NCBI GenBank assembly: GCA_001898145.1
Contig: MKSR01000040.1
Span: 248,001 to 312,000 of the forward strand
Direction: 5' to 3'
DNA from: Dyadobacter sp. 50-39
GTDB taxonomy: Bacteria; Bacteroidota; Bacteroidia; Cytophagales; Spirosomataceae
DNA: 64,000 bases
Within the stretch, counting starts at the first letter, position 1; each line of letters opens with the position of its first letter. Positions 34,799-44,187 of this stretch are shown here, piece by piece. Below the pieces are notes generated by a model. The model saw only the letters and a list, made by a program, of their open reading frames with translations. It ran no database searches and was not told where the DNA came from. The position numbers and the translations under genes are program-made.

Positions 34799-35038
34799 AT
34801 GAACGACCATAGAATCACCGAGGCCTTTGTGCTGGTTTTCAAGACCAACATCAGCAACCCAATACAGGTTAAATCGATCGCCGATACCCTGAATAGCTGT
34901 CCCGATATCCTGAAATGGAACGTCGACCTGGCGGATATAGACAAGGTCTTGCGCATCGAGGCGACGCATGCGCAATGCGGGCCCGTGATCGAGCTGGTTA
35001 CCCGCGCCGGTTATGCATGTGAAGAATTAACAGACTAA
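34799..35038 (+). CDS. Small HMA-like ferredoxin-fold protein
   Basis: 79 aa. The pattern beta-alpha-beta-beta-alpha-beta (AFVLVFKTNI, VKSIADTLNS, LKWNVDLADIDKVLRIEA, CGPVIELVTRAGYACEEL) resembles heavy-metal-associated ferredoxin-like domains but lacks the CxxC metal motif. Similar small proteins are common in Bacteroidota; function unknown. It lies between the TetR and MFS genes, 39 and 21 nt away, and is part of that operon. Confidence 0.7.
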   Translation: MNDHRITEAFVLVFKTNISNPIQVKSIADTLNSCPDILKWNVDLADIDKVLRIEATHAQCGPVIELVTRAGYACEELTD

Positions 35039-35059
35039 AAATTTATAAAATCAAACCCG

Positions 35060-36319
35060 ATGTCCGAAACCAAAGCCACATTTACCGGCTATGAAAAGTT
35101 TATCATAGCTCTTTTAGCCACCTTACAGTTTACAGTTGTACTCGATTTCATGGTGCTGTCGCCATTGGGTTACATTCTGCTCGACAAATTATCCATTACG
35201 ACCAGCCAGTTCGGGCTCGTCGTATCGGCCTACGCGTTCAGTGCGGGCGCATCCGGGCTGCTTACAGCCGGTTTCGCTGATAAGTTTGACCGTAAAAAGC
35301 TGCTGCTGTTCTTCTACGTCGGCTTCCTGGTCGGCACTTTCTTTTGCGGCATTGCTCCTACCTACCACCTGCTTCTGGCGGCCCGCATATTCACCGGCAT
35401 TTTCGGTGGCGTGATCGGCTCGATCAGCTTCGCCATTATCACCGACTTGTTTGCAATCGATGTACGCGGACGTGTGATGGGATTTGTGCAAATGGCATTT
35501 GCAAGCAGCCAGGTTTTGGGCATTCCGATCGGGCTGTATCTGGCTACCAGGTTTAGCTGGCATGCACCGTTCCTGATGATCGTCGGACTCGGGTTGATCG
35601 TCGGCATTCTCATCGTGACGAAAATGAGACCGATCGACGGGCATTTGAAGAACCCACGCAAAGGAAATGCATTCCAACACCTGGCCAAAACGCTCGCCCG
35701 GCCGGATTACCTTCAGGGCTTTGCCGCCACTGCATTGCTCGCCACCGGCGGGTTTATGCTGATGCCGTTCGGTACGGCATTCGGGGTACACAACCTGGGC
35801 ATCGCCGAAGCATCGCTCCCGACATTGTACATGGTGACCGGCATTTCGATGCTCGTGTTTAGTCCGATGATCGGAAAGCTGAGCGACAAGATCGGGAAGT
35901 ACAAAGTGTTTCTGATGGGCTCGACAGTGACCTGTATCATGACCCTCATTTATTGCAATCTCAGCGTGACGCCGCTCTGGATTATCATCGGTCTGAACGT
36001 GCTGCTGTTCGTCGGAATCACCGGCAGGATGATCTCCGCCTCTGCCCTGATGACGGCCGTTCCCGACCCGCAGGACCGTGGTGCCTATATGGGTATCAAC
36101 TCATCGATTCAGCAGATCGCCGGCGGGCTGGCCTCGTTGCTGGCGGGCTTTATTGTATCGGAAACAAGCACCGGTTTCATCGAAAACTACCCGCTACTGG
36201 GCGACGTGGTCGTGTTCGCTGTAATCATCACCGCGCTGCTGATGTACCGCATTCATAAGTATGTAGCTACCAAAATTGCGGCAATGTCGCCCGCGAATGC
36301 GCCTAATCCGGCGGTATAA
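35060..36319 (+). CDS. MFS drug-type transporter (DHA1-like)
   Basis: 419 aa, 12 predicted TM. The loop-2/3 A-motif is GFADKFDRKKLLLFFYV and the motif-C-like region is around FASSQVLGIPIGLYL. FSPMIGKLSDKIGKYK is the second A-motif copy. As the last gene of a TetR-controlled operon it is likely an exporter induced by the repressor's ligand (inference). Confidence 0.9.
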   Translation: MSETKATFTGYEKFIIALLATLQFTVVLDFMVLSPLGYILLDKLSITTSQFGLVVSAYAFSAGASGLLTAGFADKFDRKKLLLFFYVGFLVGTFFCGIAPTYHLLLAARIFTGIFGGVIGSISFAIITDLFAIDVRGRVMGFVQMAFASSQVLGIPIGLYLATRFSWHAPFLMIVGLGLIVGILIVTKMRPIDGHLKNPRKGNAFQHLAKTLARPDYLQGFAATALLATGGFMLMPFGTAFGVHNLGIAEASLPTLYMVTGISMLVFSPMIGKLSDKIGKYKVFLMGSTVTCIMTLIYCNLSVTPLWIIIGLNVLLFVGITGRMISASALMTAVPDPQDRGAYMGINSSIQQIAGGLASLLAGFIVSETSTGFIENYPLLGDVVVFAVIITALLMYRIHKYVATKIAAMSPANAPNPAV

Positions 36320-36500
36320 TACTTTTGATCTAACTAAATTGACAAGCATTTTATACCTATCATAAAATCAACGAATTATAAAATAATTGCAAAAAAATTA
36401 TTTTAATACTTTTTATTCATTTAAAATGATTGATACATTTACCACGACAAAAACTTTTTCGACTTTCTATTTATAAGGAATAGGGTTAAAAATATTTTAC

Positions 36501-36530
36501 GTTTATTTACGTATCGGACGTGAAATAAAC
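36501..36530. promoter_or_regulatory. Imperfect inverted repeat upstream of parA
   Basis: GTTTATTTACGT (36501-36512) and ACGTGAAATAAAC (36518-36530) form inverted arms, with one extra base on the right and 5 nt between. It lies 31 nt before the ParA start in a very A/T-rich 242-bp gap that has no gene. It may be the binding site for the RHH partner encoded after parA. Confidence 0.5.
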
Positions 36531-36561
36531 TATTAACTTTTTATACTTATAATACTTTTAA

Positions 36562-37326
36562 ATGAAAATCATCAGTATTGTCAACAACAAAGGTGGTGTG
36601 GGAAAGACTACATCTGCCCAGAGTATTGCTGCCGGTCTCAGCAAATTTGCCAATGCGAGGGTGCTGGTAATTGACCTGGATGCGCAAGCCAGTCTTACCA
36701 AAAGTTTCGGCATCCAGCATGCCGGTCTCAAAAAAGACAGCGGCTCGTTCATCACCGGTGAATACGAATTTGATGAGATCGTCAAGCGAGTTGGAGACAT
36801 TGATGTATTGCCCGGATCAGCCGAAATGATCCACCGGGAGGACACGATCAAGTCGGCGCCCGTTTTTCCATTCAACCTGAAAATTGCTTTGGAAAAAGTG
36901 AAGGACCGTTACGACTTCGTGATCATAGACTGCCCTCCTGCCCTTTACGGAAATACGCGGCTGGCCCTGGTTTCTTGCCATCAGTATTACGTGCCGTTGC
37001 AGGCGGAGTTTTTGAGCTACGAAGGTTTGCGAAACTTCCTGGTGTATTCGGCGGAGATCAAAAAGATCAGCCCGAGTACCAACCTCGGCGGCGTATTTGC
37101 GACGCGCTACAACCCGAAGATCCGGAAGAAGATCAGCCACGAACTGATCACTGCGACACGGGAGCAGCTCGGCGAGGTTTTCATGGAAGCATACATCCGC
37201 GATAACATTGCATTGTCGGAAGCGCAGGCCAATGGAACGACGATCTTTGATTACGCACCCACCAGCAACGGAGCAGAAGATTATTATAAGTTAACAAAAG
37301 AAATACTGGAACGAATAAATAACTGA
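36562..37326 (+). CDS. ParA-family ATPase
   Basis: 254 aa deviant-Walker ATPase. Walker A is NNKGGVGKTTSAQS (residues about 7-20), A' is LVIDLDAQASLTKSFG, and Walker B is YDFVIIDCPPAL. There is no N-terminal HTH, as in chromosomal Soj or type Ib plasmid ParA. The partner five bases downstream is a small RHH-like protein in place of a ParB with CTPase domain. Role is DNA or cargo positioning; which one cannot be told. Confidence 0.9.
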   Translation: MKIISIVNNKGGVGKTTSAQSIAAGLSKFANARVLVIDLDAQASLTKSFGIQHAGLKKDSGSFITGEYEFDEIVKRVGDIDVLPGSAEMIHREDTIKSAPVFPFNLKIALEKVKDRYDFVIIDCPPALYGNTRLALVSCHQYYVPLQAEFLSYEGLRNFLVYSAEIKKISPSTNLGGVFATRYNPKIRKKISHELITATREQLGEVFMEAYIRDNIALSEAQANGTTIFDYAPTSNGAEDYYKLTKEILERINN

Positions 37327-37331
37327 CAAGT

Positions 37332-37646
37332 ATGGCTAAGGAGAGAAAGTTTGATTTTGCGCCACTACCGCTACCCGAAGTACAGGACGAGCCCGCCGTA
37401 GAAATTACCCCGGCACCCGCTGCCGAATATGTTATGGATGGCGCCCCTACCAAGGTTACCTTCGATTGTGATTTTGTGCTGATGGAAAACATGAAGGATT
37501 ACGGCTACTGGGAAGGTCTCACGCAAAAGGACATTATCATCGAATCCTTAAAGCTCTATTTTCAGGACAAAGAAATCCGTCCCCGCCCCGATAAGATACG
37601 CAACAGAACGAAAGTCGGACGAAAGCCGAAGTCGGCGCTGGTATAA
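37332..37646 (+). CDS. Small RHH-like partner of ParA
   Basis: 104 aa. The N-terminal 40 residues are acidic and Pro/Ala-rich (probably disordered). Then PTKVTFDCDF (ribbon), VLMENMKDYGYW (helix 1) and LTQKDIIIESLKLYFQD (helix 2) fit a ribbon-helix-helix domain, and a basic tail follows (KIRNRTKVGRKPKS). This layout suits a type Ib-like centromere-binding ParB/ParG analogue. Adjacent to parA with a 5-nt gap and followed by a terminator. The RHH call is inference from the pattern. Confidence 0.72.
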   Translation: MAKERKFDFAPLPLPEVQDEPAVEITPAPAAEYVMDGAPTKVTFDCDFVLMENMKDYGYWEGLTQKDIIIESLKLYFQDKEIRPRPDKIRNRTKVGRKPKSALV

Positions 37647-37651
37647 AAAAC

Positions 37652-37680
37652 GAAAGTCTCCCTCACAGGAGACTTTTTTG
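37652..37680 (+). terminator. Rho-independent terminator of the parA operon
   Basis: GAAAGTCTCC, 5-nt loop, GGAGACTTTTTTG: a 9-bp stem followed by T6. It also lies near the end of the convergent M64 peptidase gene. Confidence 0.85.
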
Positions 37681-37700
37681 TTGTAAACCCATTTGTTGAT

Positions 37701-39533
37701 CTACTCTATAACTACTTTTTCCGAAACCTCCTTATTGCCATTTCTAAATTTGCAAACATACATTCCTCGCGGCAAATCCACATCGGTATCAATTCTCTTC
37801 TGAAACGATTTGCTCAACACCTTATGCCCGGAAGTGGAGAATAGCGTGATTTCAGATTCGCCCGATAGATTTGTCTCGAATGTGAGACGGTCCCTTGCAG
37901 GGCTGGGAAACACTTTTAGCCATCCCTCATCATTTTTCGCAACGGACAAAACGGGTTCGATTTTCACTTCCGTTTTAGCCGTTTTCGTGCAGCCATTTTC
38001 GCCCGTTACTCGCACTTCGTAAATCCCTGAGCTGTGAATGCTCGCATTGGGTACGAAGGCCGTTGGCGTGTTTGCGGAGAATCTTCGCGGCCCGTTCCAT
38101 TGATAAGTTGTTCCGCCGGAAGCACTTAGCAGAACCGTCTGCCCAACCGTGTAGGGTCCGCTATTGCTTGCCGTTGCTGCCGGCGGAGACTTGACGGTGA
38201 TCGGAATTTCATATTGTAAAGTTACTTTCCCAGCTACCTTGCATTCTGATTTATAAACTTCACTCTCCGATGCACTGGTTATAAGTACTTTTCCTTTTGC
38301 TCCTGTAAACCAACCTACTTCACCCGCGCAGCCATAAGCATTTAGTTCGACGGTATCGCCTGCACAAACAGTCGTCCTTGACGCAACGACTTCAAAGCGA
38401 GACGGATTAGAAGATCGTAAAACCCAGCGGACCGTCCTTTCCCTAAACTTTCTTGCTTGCTTCTTTCTGCTCATCGCAGTCGAATCGAAAACTGTCGCAA
38501 CAAGTTCCGACCCGTCAGTCACTTGATTGGGCATTATTGCTTGATCGCTTTTATCGCCAATTTTCTTTCCATTAAGGTACCACTGTATTTGCAGACTGTT
38601 CGGATCGGGCTTCAACAAATTGAGTTTGAACGTGCGTTGTTTATCCATGTTAATTTCAACGGCAGTATCCGGTTCAATGCTTTCGACCGGATTAATTAGT
38701 TGCAAAATCCTTTCCACCACCGCTTCCCGACAAACAACACAATAACCTTTATCCATTACCTCCATGAGGCACGTACCTGAGGAAGGCTTGTACCATTCAG
38801 CCGCTGGCCCGTCGGAGCCATGCCGGTACACGCCAATGGCAGGACTATTCAGCCAATTTTTCCATTTGACTGTTGTTTCTGAGCTATCCTGAGTGATATT
38901 GGGCCCTTCTCTGGAGTAAAAGCCGTAGGGATACTGCCAGTACTCGTCCGCCAGGTCGGCGAAGGTGTGCCCTATCTCATGCATTCCGATGCGGCCCGCA
39001 TTCTCTTGGGTATTGAAAATAGCCACGGAACCAGCTGCGCCAGCCCCTCCCGCGGCTGCACCGAAATAGGGCGTGTTCGCAAGAATAACAACCAGGTTGT
39101 GGGCCGGAAGGTGTGTACTTAAAATTTCCTGGTATGCGTCCGTCTTTGTTACATGCAGTAGTCGGTGAACGGTTTCACCAAAAGAAACGCCGTAAAACGT
39201 GTTCTTTGTCTCAATCGGTTGACCGGGGTAGGCGTCAGATGCCGTTCCAGGGTTAGTAATGCCGCTTTCCTTTGAGGGGGTTCTAATGGAGAAAAAGTTA
39301 AAATAATGCTGATAGCGATCATAAGGCTCGAACGCACGAAAGTAATCCGCAAATCTCTTCGCCTCGGCAGCAAACTTCGGCATCTCTTCTTGGGTAAAAC
39401 CATCACCGAGAATAACCACATTAATGCGATTGTTCGGCGGTCCGGTTTTGTAAAGTGTGTCCACATGATAGTGCTGTGCGATTGCTTTCACAGATACGCA
39501 CAAAATGCAAAAGATAGCAGCTAATCTTTTCAT
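37701..39533 (-). CDS. T9SS-exported M64 metallopeptidase (copy 2)
   Basis: 610 aa with a signal peptide (MKRLAAIFCILCVSVKAIAQ). The M64 (IgA peptidase-like) catalytic domain begins with NRINVVILGDGFTQEE and has the zinc site HEIGHTFADLADEY. After it come Ig-like segments (e.g. GPYTVGQTVLLSASGGTTYQ) and a type IX C-terminal sorting domain (VFPSPARDRLTFETN ... GMYVCKFRNGNKEVSEKVVI). Secreted through T9SS and probably anchored at the surface or released. It lies 53 nt after the stop of a paralogous gene; the two share domain order throughout, so they are a tandem duplication. Confidence 0.9.
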   Translation of the reverse strand: MKRLAAIFCILCVSVKAIAQHYHVDTLYKTGPPNNRINVVILGDGFTQEEMPKFAAEAKRFADYFRAFEPYDRYQHYFNFFSIRTPSKESGITNPGTASDAYPGQPIETKNTFYGVSFGETVHRLLHVTKTDAYQEILSTHLPAHNLVVILANTPYFGAAAGGAGAAGSVAIFNTQENAGRIGMHEIGHTFADLADEYWQYPYGFYSREGPNITQDSSETTVKWKNWLNSPAIGVYRHGSDGPAAEWYKPSSGTCLMEVMDKGYCVVCREAVVERILQLINPVESIEPDTAVEINMDKQRTFKLNLLKPDPNSLQIQWYLNGKKIGDKSDQAIMPNQVTDGSELVATVFDSTAMSRKKQARKFRERTVRWVLRSSNPSRFEVVASRTTVCAGDTVELNAYGCAGEVGWFTGAKGKVLITSASESEVYKSECKVAGKVTLQYEIPITVKSPPAATASNSGPYTVGQTVLLSASGGTTYQWNGPRRFSANTPTAFVPNASIHSSGIYEVRVTGENGCTKTAKTEVKIEPVLSVAKNDEGWLKVFPSPARDRLTFETNLSGESEITLFSTSGHKVLSKSFQKRIDTDVDLPRGMYVCKFRNGNKEVSEKVVIE

Positions 39534-39586
39534 TCTTCTTGATTGATAGTGTGTTAATAAAAAACATCGGCACTGCTGCCGGAGCG

Positions 39587-41398
39587 TCACTGAATGGCGA
39601 TTTTGCCGGAAACCTCCCGGCCTGCATTGGTAAAACGGTACAAGTAAATCCCCGCCGGAAGGGCCAGTTTCATATCAGCCTTTTTCTCGAAGGATTTCAA
39701 CAGCAACTCCCTGCCTGATTGATCGTATAATTTAATATTCGATTTGCCTGGCAATGTGGTTTGAACAGAAATGTAATCCCTCGCCGGGTTAGGCGAAACG
39801 GTCACCGTTACATCAGGATCGTTCGGAACGGAAAGAACGGGATCGATTTTCACTTCGGTCTGCGCTGTTGCGGAGCATCCATTGACATCTGTCACTACCA
39901 CCTCATACAGCCCGCTCTGACTGGGCGACGCCTCAGGGATCGAAGCATTTGCCTGGGTAGAATTAAAAAATAAAGGCCCGCGCCAAAGGTATTTGGTACC
40001 GCCCGTCGCAGCGAGTTCGATCGTCTGCCCGGCGAGATAGGGACCGCCATTCGTAGCAGTAGCCTGGGGTAGCGGCAGGACTTTTACTTGCGCCTGGGCA
40101 GTTTTTGCAGCTGCCCCTTGCGGCATGCAAGTCGCCAAGTAGCTGGTTGTCTGGGTGGGTTGCACGGTAACGGACTTTCCGGTTTCGCCGGTCGACCAGT
40201 TCGGTGCAACCGGGCACCCGAGTGCGGTCAGCGTCACCTCCCCGCCCGCGCAAACCGAATCGACGGAAGTCACGATCCTAAATTCTGCCGGAACGGATGA
40301 TTTCAGCGACCACGTCACTGTGTGCGTACGTTGCGCGCGGGCACCTTCCAGGCGACTAAACTGCGTTTCATCAAAAACCGACGCTACCAGAACGGCCGAA
40401 TCAGGTACTTCTTCACTTTTGAGAACTAACGCATCGCCGGATCCCGGCAATATTTCCCCGTTCAGGCTCCATTGAACTTTCAAAGTGTTGGTTTCCGGCT
40501 TCACCAGCGTGAGTTTAAACTGGTTTACTCCGCTCACGTCCACCCGCCCGCCAGTTTCGGGTTCCACTTTTTCGACAGGTTTTATGTAGCCCAAGAGTCG
40601 CTCAATGGTCGCCTCGGTGCAAACCGGGCAAAGCTCCTGGTTAAGGTATTCCATCAGACAAGTCCCATTGGCAGGCTTATGCCATTTGGCTGCGTCGCCA
40701 TCCAGGCCATGCTTGTAAATACCGATTTGCGGACTGTTGAGCCAGTTCTTCCATCGGATGGTCGCCGCGTCGCTGTTCGCAGTCATGTTTGCCGCTTCGG
40801 TGCCGTAGATGGACCCCGCCCAGTATTCATCGCTGAGCCGCCCGAATGTATGCCCTATCTCGTGAACACCTATCGCATTCGCGTCTTTATGCAAGGTATG
40901 GACAGCGATCTGACCGCCTGACCCGCCGTAGTAGTCTGTATTGGCCAGCACCACAACAAGGTCATACTCGGGAAAATGGGTGGCCAGCAGGCTGTAAAGC
41001 ACGTCGAATTTTTTCACCTCCACCAATCGGTGAATGGAGGTTCCAAATGAGGTCCCGAAAAAAGTGTCCTTTTTTCCTATCGGCTGATCCTTATAAGCAT
41101 CCGGCGCTGTTCCGGGATTGGTGATGCCGCTTTCTTTCGACGGCGTGCGGATTGCGAAGAAATTAAAATACCTGCGATAATTCTCGTAGGGACTGTAAGC
41201 AAGGAAAAAGTCTGCAAATTTTTTGGCCTCTGCCGCGAATGCAGGCAGTTGCTCCTGCGTAAAGCCGTCACCCAGGATCACAACGTTGATCCGATTATCC
41301 AACGGTCCGTTTTTGTACAATGTGTCGACCTGGTAGTGCTGGGCCTTTGCAGTAATACCAATGCAAATGCAGAAAATGAGGATATAGAGTTGTTTCAT
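39587..41398 (-). CDS. T9SS-exported M64 metallopeptidase (copy 1)
   Basis: 603 aa with a signal peptide (MKQLYILIFCICIGITAKAQ). M64 domain with NRINVVILGDGFTQEQ and the zinc motif HEIGHTFGRLSDEY, then Ig-like segments (GPYLAGQTIELAATGGTKYL) and a T9SS sorting domain (VSPNPARDYISVQTT ... GIYLYRFTNAGREVSGKIAI). Same architecture as the downstream gene, strong overall similarity in the catalytic part. The start is two bases after the lipoprotein stop at 41401, so these three genes should form one operon. Confidence 0.9.
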   Translation of the reverse strand: MKQLYILIFCICIGITAKAQHYQVDTLYKNGPLDNRINVVILGDGFTQEQLPAFAAEAKKFADFFLAYSPYENYRRYFNFFAIRTPSKESGITNPGTAPDAYKDQPIGKKDTFFGTSFGTSIHRLVEVKKFDVLYSLLATHFPEYDLVVVLANTDYYGGSGGQIAVHTLHKDANAIGVHEIGHTFGRLSDEYWAGSIYGTEAANMTANSDAATIRWKNWLNSPQIGIYKHGLDGDAAKWHKPANGTCLMEYLNQELCPVCTEATIERLLGYIKPVEKVEPETGGRVDVSGVNQFKLTLVKPETNTLKVQWSLNGEILPGSGDALVLKSEEVPDSAVLVASVFDETQFSRLEGARAQRTHTVTWSLKSSVPAEFRIVTSVDSVCAGGEVTLTALGCPVAPNWSTGETGKSVTVQPTQTTSYLATCMPQGAAAKTAQAQVKVLPLPQATATNGGPYLAGQTIELAATGGTKYLWRGPLFFNSTQANASIPEASPSQSGLYEVVVTDVNGCSATAQTEVKIDPVLSVPNDPDVTVTVSPNPARDYISVQTTLPGKSNIKLYDQSGRELLLKSFEKKADMKLALPAGIYLYRFTNAGREVSGKIAIQ

Positions 41399-41400
41399 GG

Positions 41401-41898
41401 CTATTTGAATCGGAGGTTATAGATTTGAACACCGCCTCTTTCAGGCGAGACACTGAAAAGCTCCAATCCGTTGAGCCCTGCCTCTACGGGCATGCGGATA
41501 ACGAATGTTCCCTCCTTTTGCCGCACTTCCTGCCTGCGAATTTGCCCCTCCGCATCACTCACTTCTATGGATCGGCGAAGGGGATGCTCCACCTGCATCT
41601 CACGCCGGAGGGAATCACCCGCGTATCGCGGAACGACATTGATATATACCGGAAAGGTAACCGGCCGGCGAATGTCTTTCATCCGGCCATTGCCGACGGT
41701 GGCACTGACCAGCTCCACTTTTTCTTTCCCGCCCCCGGGATTTCCAGTAATGCGGAAGTGAAGAAACAAAATGTGATCCTGAAATTGACTGTTGTAGTTG
41801 GGCAGCTCGCTGATTGTCAGCACCGAGCGAGTGGGCTTGCATTGAAACATCAGCAAGCCTGTCAGTAGAATTACGGCCGGAAAAAGCAAACGCAGCAT
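41401..41898 (-). CDS. Small lipoprotein linked to the M64 peptidases
   Basis: 165 aa. Lipoprotein signal MLRLLFPAVILLTGLLMFQC with the Cys at residue 20. The mature chain has beta-rich segments (ILFLHFRITGNP, KVELVSATVGNGRM, GTFVIRMPVEAGLNGLELF) and no recognised motif. It directly precedes the two M64 genes with a 2-nt gap, implying coexpression. A chaperone, inhibitor or receptor role is possible but not supported by motifs. Confidence 0.75.
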   Translation of the reverse strand: MLRLLFPAVILLTGLLMFQCKPTRSVLTISELPNYNSQFQDHILFLHFRITGNPGGGKEKVELVSATVGNGRMKDIRRPVTFPVYINVVPRYAGDSLRREMQVEHPLRRSIEVSDAEGQIRRQEVRQKEGTFVIRMPVEAGLNGLELFSVSPERGGVQIYNLRFK

Positions 41899-41949
41899 GT
41901 GTTATTTGAAGCTATACAGGGTTTCAATGTACAGCTTTATTGAGGAATT

Positions 41950-43344
41950 TCACAGGGTTCGCACCACTTCTTCCATTTCGCGGATGGCTACCAAAACGTC
42001 CTGTTTCTCCGTTCGGTAATTCACAAACGCAGCTCGTATAGCCGGTTGGCCCGATAGCGAAGTAGGTGTCATGAAAACTTTTCCACGACGGTTCAATTTG
42101 TCCAGAAAAGCGGACATGCCAGCGAGCCCGGATTTCAGCCGAAAGCATACGACATTCAGCCGGACCGGCGCCGACAGCTCGAAGTGCTCGCTGGATTGGA
42201 TATAGTCGCCCAGCTCACTTGCGCAGTCAATGCTGTTTTGTACGATCCATTCGAATCCACTCCGGCCGTAAGCCGTGAGACTGAACCATGCGGGCAATGC
42301 GCGAAACCGCCGGGAATTTTCAGGCAGGAAATTGAGATACGAAAAGTTTTCAGCCGGATCTCCCAGATACGGCGCATTTGAATTCTGAAATGAGCTCACC
42401 TGCAAACGGCTATGCCTCTTTCTTACCAGTGAAACTGCACTGTCATAAGGCACATTCATCCATTTGTGACAGTCGATGGTAATGCTGTCAGCCTCTTCCC
42501 AGCCATCCAGCAAATGCCGTTGAGATGGCAGACAAGCCGCAAATCCCCCAAATGCCGCATCGATGTGCAGCCAGAACGGATACTTTCGTTTCAACGCCAC
42601 GATCGCACTGATGTCGTCAAAGTCGACGGTGTTGACGGTTCCTGCACTGCAATTGACTACAACCGGTCTGCCCTGATGGTCAATGAGTTGTCTTTCAAAA
42701 TCTGCCAGGTCCATTGCCTCCCGGCCGTCCAAGGTACGAATGCGTAACATATTGTTGCTGCCAATACCCAGCATTGCCAATGACTTGATCACGGACGAAT
42801 GCGGTGTCGCAGCCATTACCACGAGGTCGCCAGACACTCCCTCCCGGGAAACATCGCGCCCCGACAGTTCACCCGCCCATTGCCTCGCCACAGCCAGCCC
42901 GGTAAAGTTGGACATAGTGGCACCTGTAACGAAACCTCCATTGAAATGTTCCGGCAAATGCAGCAACTGGCACAGCAGCCTGAGGGTTTCCTTTTCCAAA
43001 ATCGCGGAAACGTCCCCTACCCCCTGCGTGCTTTGGGTGTTCTGGTCGTAAATCGCTGTGAGCCAGTCGCCGGCAATAGCGGCCGGAGTAGCACCACCCG
43101 TCACAAAGCCCCAATAGCGTGGTCCTGCACTTGCGACCATCAACTTTTCATATTGCCGCCTGAAAATTTCCAGACTAGCCAAAGCCCCATACCCCTCCTC
43201 CGCAAGATCAATAGAGGCTGCCGATTGGTCGGCAATGTAAGTGGGTTTGTCACCAATATTTTCAAGAAAATCAATGCCTGCTCTTTTGACCTCATCCAGC
43301 ACTGAATCCAGGTTATTCAATTCATTTTCAAACAATCCAAACAT
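41950..43344 (-). CDS. PLP-dependent group II decarboxylase
   Basis: 464 aa, aspartate aminotransferase fold of the DOPA/glutamate decarboxylase group. The PLP lysine is K294 in ITIDCHKWMNVPYD, the pyridine-binding Asp is in HIDAAFGG (260-267), and the phosphate site is FVTGGATPAA. Substrate is likely an aromatic or acidic amino acid; the specificity residues were not assigned. It is the last of four genes reading leftward from an EamA exporter. Stop and start of the neighbouring NTF2-like gene are 3 nt apart. Confidence 0.88.
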   Translation of the reverse strand: MFGLFENELNNLDSVLDEVKRAGIDFLENIGDKPTYIADQSAASIDLAEEGYGALASLEIFRRQYEKLMVASAGPRYWGFVTGGATPAAIAGDWLTAIYDQNTQSTQGVGDVSAILEKETLRLLCQLLHLPEHFNGGFVTGATMSNFTGLAVARQWAGELSGRDVSREGVSGDLVVMAATPHSSVIKSLAMLGIGSNNMLRIRTLDGREAMDLADFERQLIDHQGRPVVVNCSAGTVNTVDFDDISAIVALKRKYPFWLHIDAAFGGFAACLPSQRHLLDGWEEADSITIDCHKWMNVPYDSAVSLVRKRHSRLQVSSFQNSNAPYLGDPAENFSYLNFLPENSRRFRALPAWFSLTAYGRSGFEWIVQNSIDCASELGDYIQSSEHFELSAPVRLNVVCFRLKSGLAGMSAFLDKLNRRGKVFMTPTSLSGQPAIRAAFVNYRTEKQDVLVAIREMEEVVRTL

Positions 43345-43347
43345 AAA

Positions 43348-43710
43348 TCAGGAATTATAATGCGCTTTCACCAAAATGATTTTGCCGGAGTCGTCCAGCT
43401 CCATCAGTTCCGCAGCCATCCTGTTGTTGACGCTTTGGTAATACAAAATCAACGAGTTGGCACCAACCAGTACCTCATGGAGCTCAAAATGTAAATCCAC
43501 ATAGATACCCAGGGCTTTACCAAAATACTTTTCAAGTTCCAGCTTGTCGGTAATCAATCCTTCCGCATTCATTCCCAATTTGATAATGTAGGGGGAACAA
43601 AACCGGATTTCGTCGGAATACATGTCCATAATGGTAGCCAGGTCGTGGCTGTTCCAGGCGTCAATCCATTGCCTCGCAAAGGATTGCGCCGATTCGTCTG
43701 TTAAATGCAT
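43348..43710 (-). CDS. NTF2-like/SnoaL-like protein
   Basis: 120 aa. Cone-shaped alpha+beta fold: SFARQWIDAWNSHDLATIMDMY is the typical first helices of SnoaL-type proteins, followed by strands (VDLHFELHEVLVGANSLILY). Members are small isomerases, cyclases or binding proteins. It lies 3 nt upstream of the decarboxylase gene and 9 nt after a DinB-like gene, so it is in an operon with them. Confidence 0.8.
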   Translation of the reverse strand: MHLTDESAQSFARQWIDAWNSHDLATIMDMYSDEIRFCSPYIIKLGMNAEGLITDKLELEKYFGKALGIYVDLHFELHEVLVGANSLILYYQSVNNRMAAELMELDDSGKIILVKAHYNS

Positions 43711-43719
43711 ATTGACTCA

Positions 43720-44187
43720 TTAATGTGCCGTTTGGTCCTGTGTAACCCAGCGGCGGTGATAATTCAAATGTCCCAAATGCCAGGACAGATGGGCAAACAA
43801 ATGTGTAAGTACGATACGCACAGTTTGTTCCGGAAACATATCGAGCACATGGCGGGGATATTCTTCCTCCATTTTCTGCTCGTCCAGCTGTTCCAGTGTT
43901 CCGATTACGATTTCGTGCAATTGATCGAGCTCGGAAAGCATTTGGGCCTGTGTAAATGTTCGTTGGTTAAATTCCGCGTCGCGGTCGCGCACGTAAGCGT
44001 TGCCGCCCAGCGTGAGGCCTACATAAGTGCGTAAATTTCCGATCAAATGCTGACACAGGTTGCCGCCAGGGTTGATCGTTCCAGGCAGCGGTAACCATAA
44101 TGCATGCTCAGAATGGTACTGTTCTATTTCCTTCCGGAGCTTTTTGAGGTCCCGGCTGAACAATGTGACGAATATCCGGCTATTCAT
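43720..44187 (-). CDS. DinB-like (DUF1572-type) protein
   Basis: 155 aa, helical. Metal-ligand histidines appear in NLCQHLIGNLRTYVG and VLTHLFAHLSWHLGHLNYHR, as in DUF1572/DinB proteins. Its start overlaps the EamA gene stop by 8 nt. This is the second DinB-type gene in the window (the other is at 33637); the sequences are not close. Confidence 0.82.
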   Translation of the reverse strand: MNSRIFVTLFSRDLKKLRKEIEQYHSEHALWLPLPGTINPGGNLCQHLIGNLRTYVGLTLGGNAYVRDRDAEFNQRTFTQAQMLSELDQLHEIVIGTLEQLDEQKMEEEYPRHVLDMFPEQTVRIVLTHLFAHLSWHLGHLNYHRRWVTQDQTAH

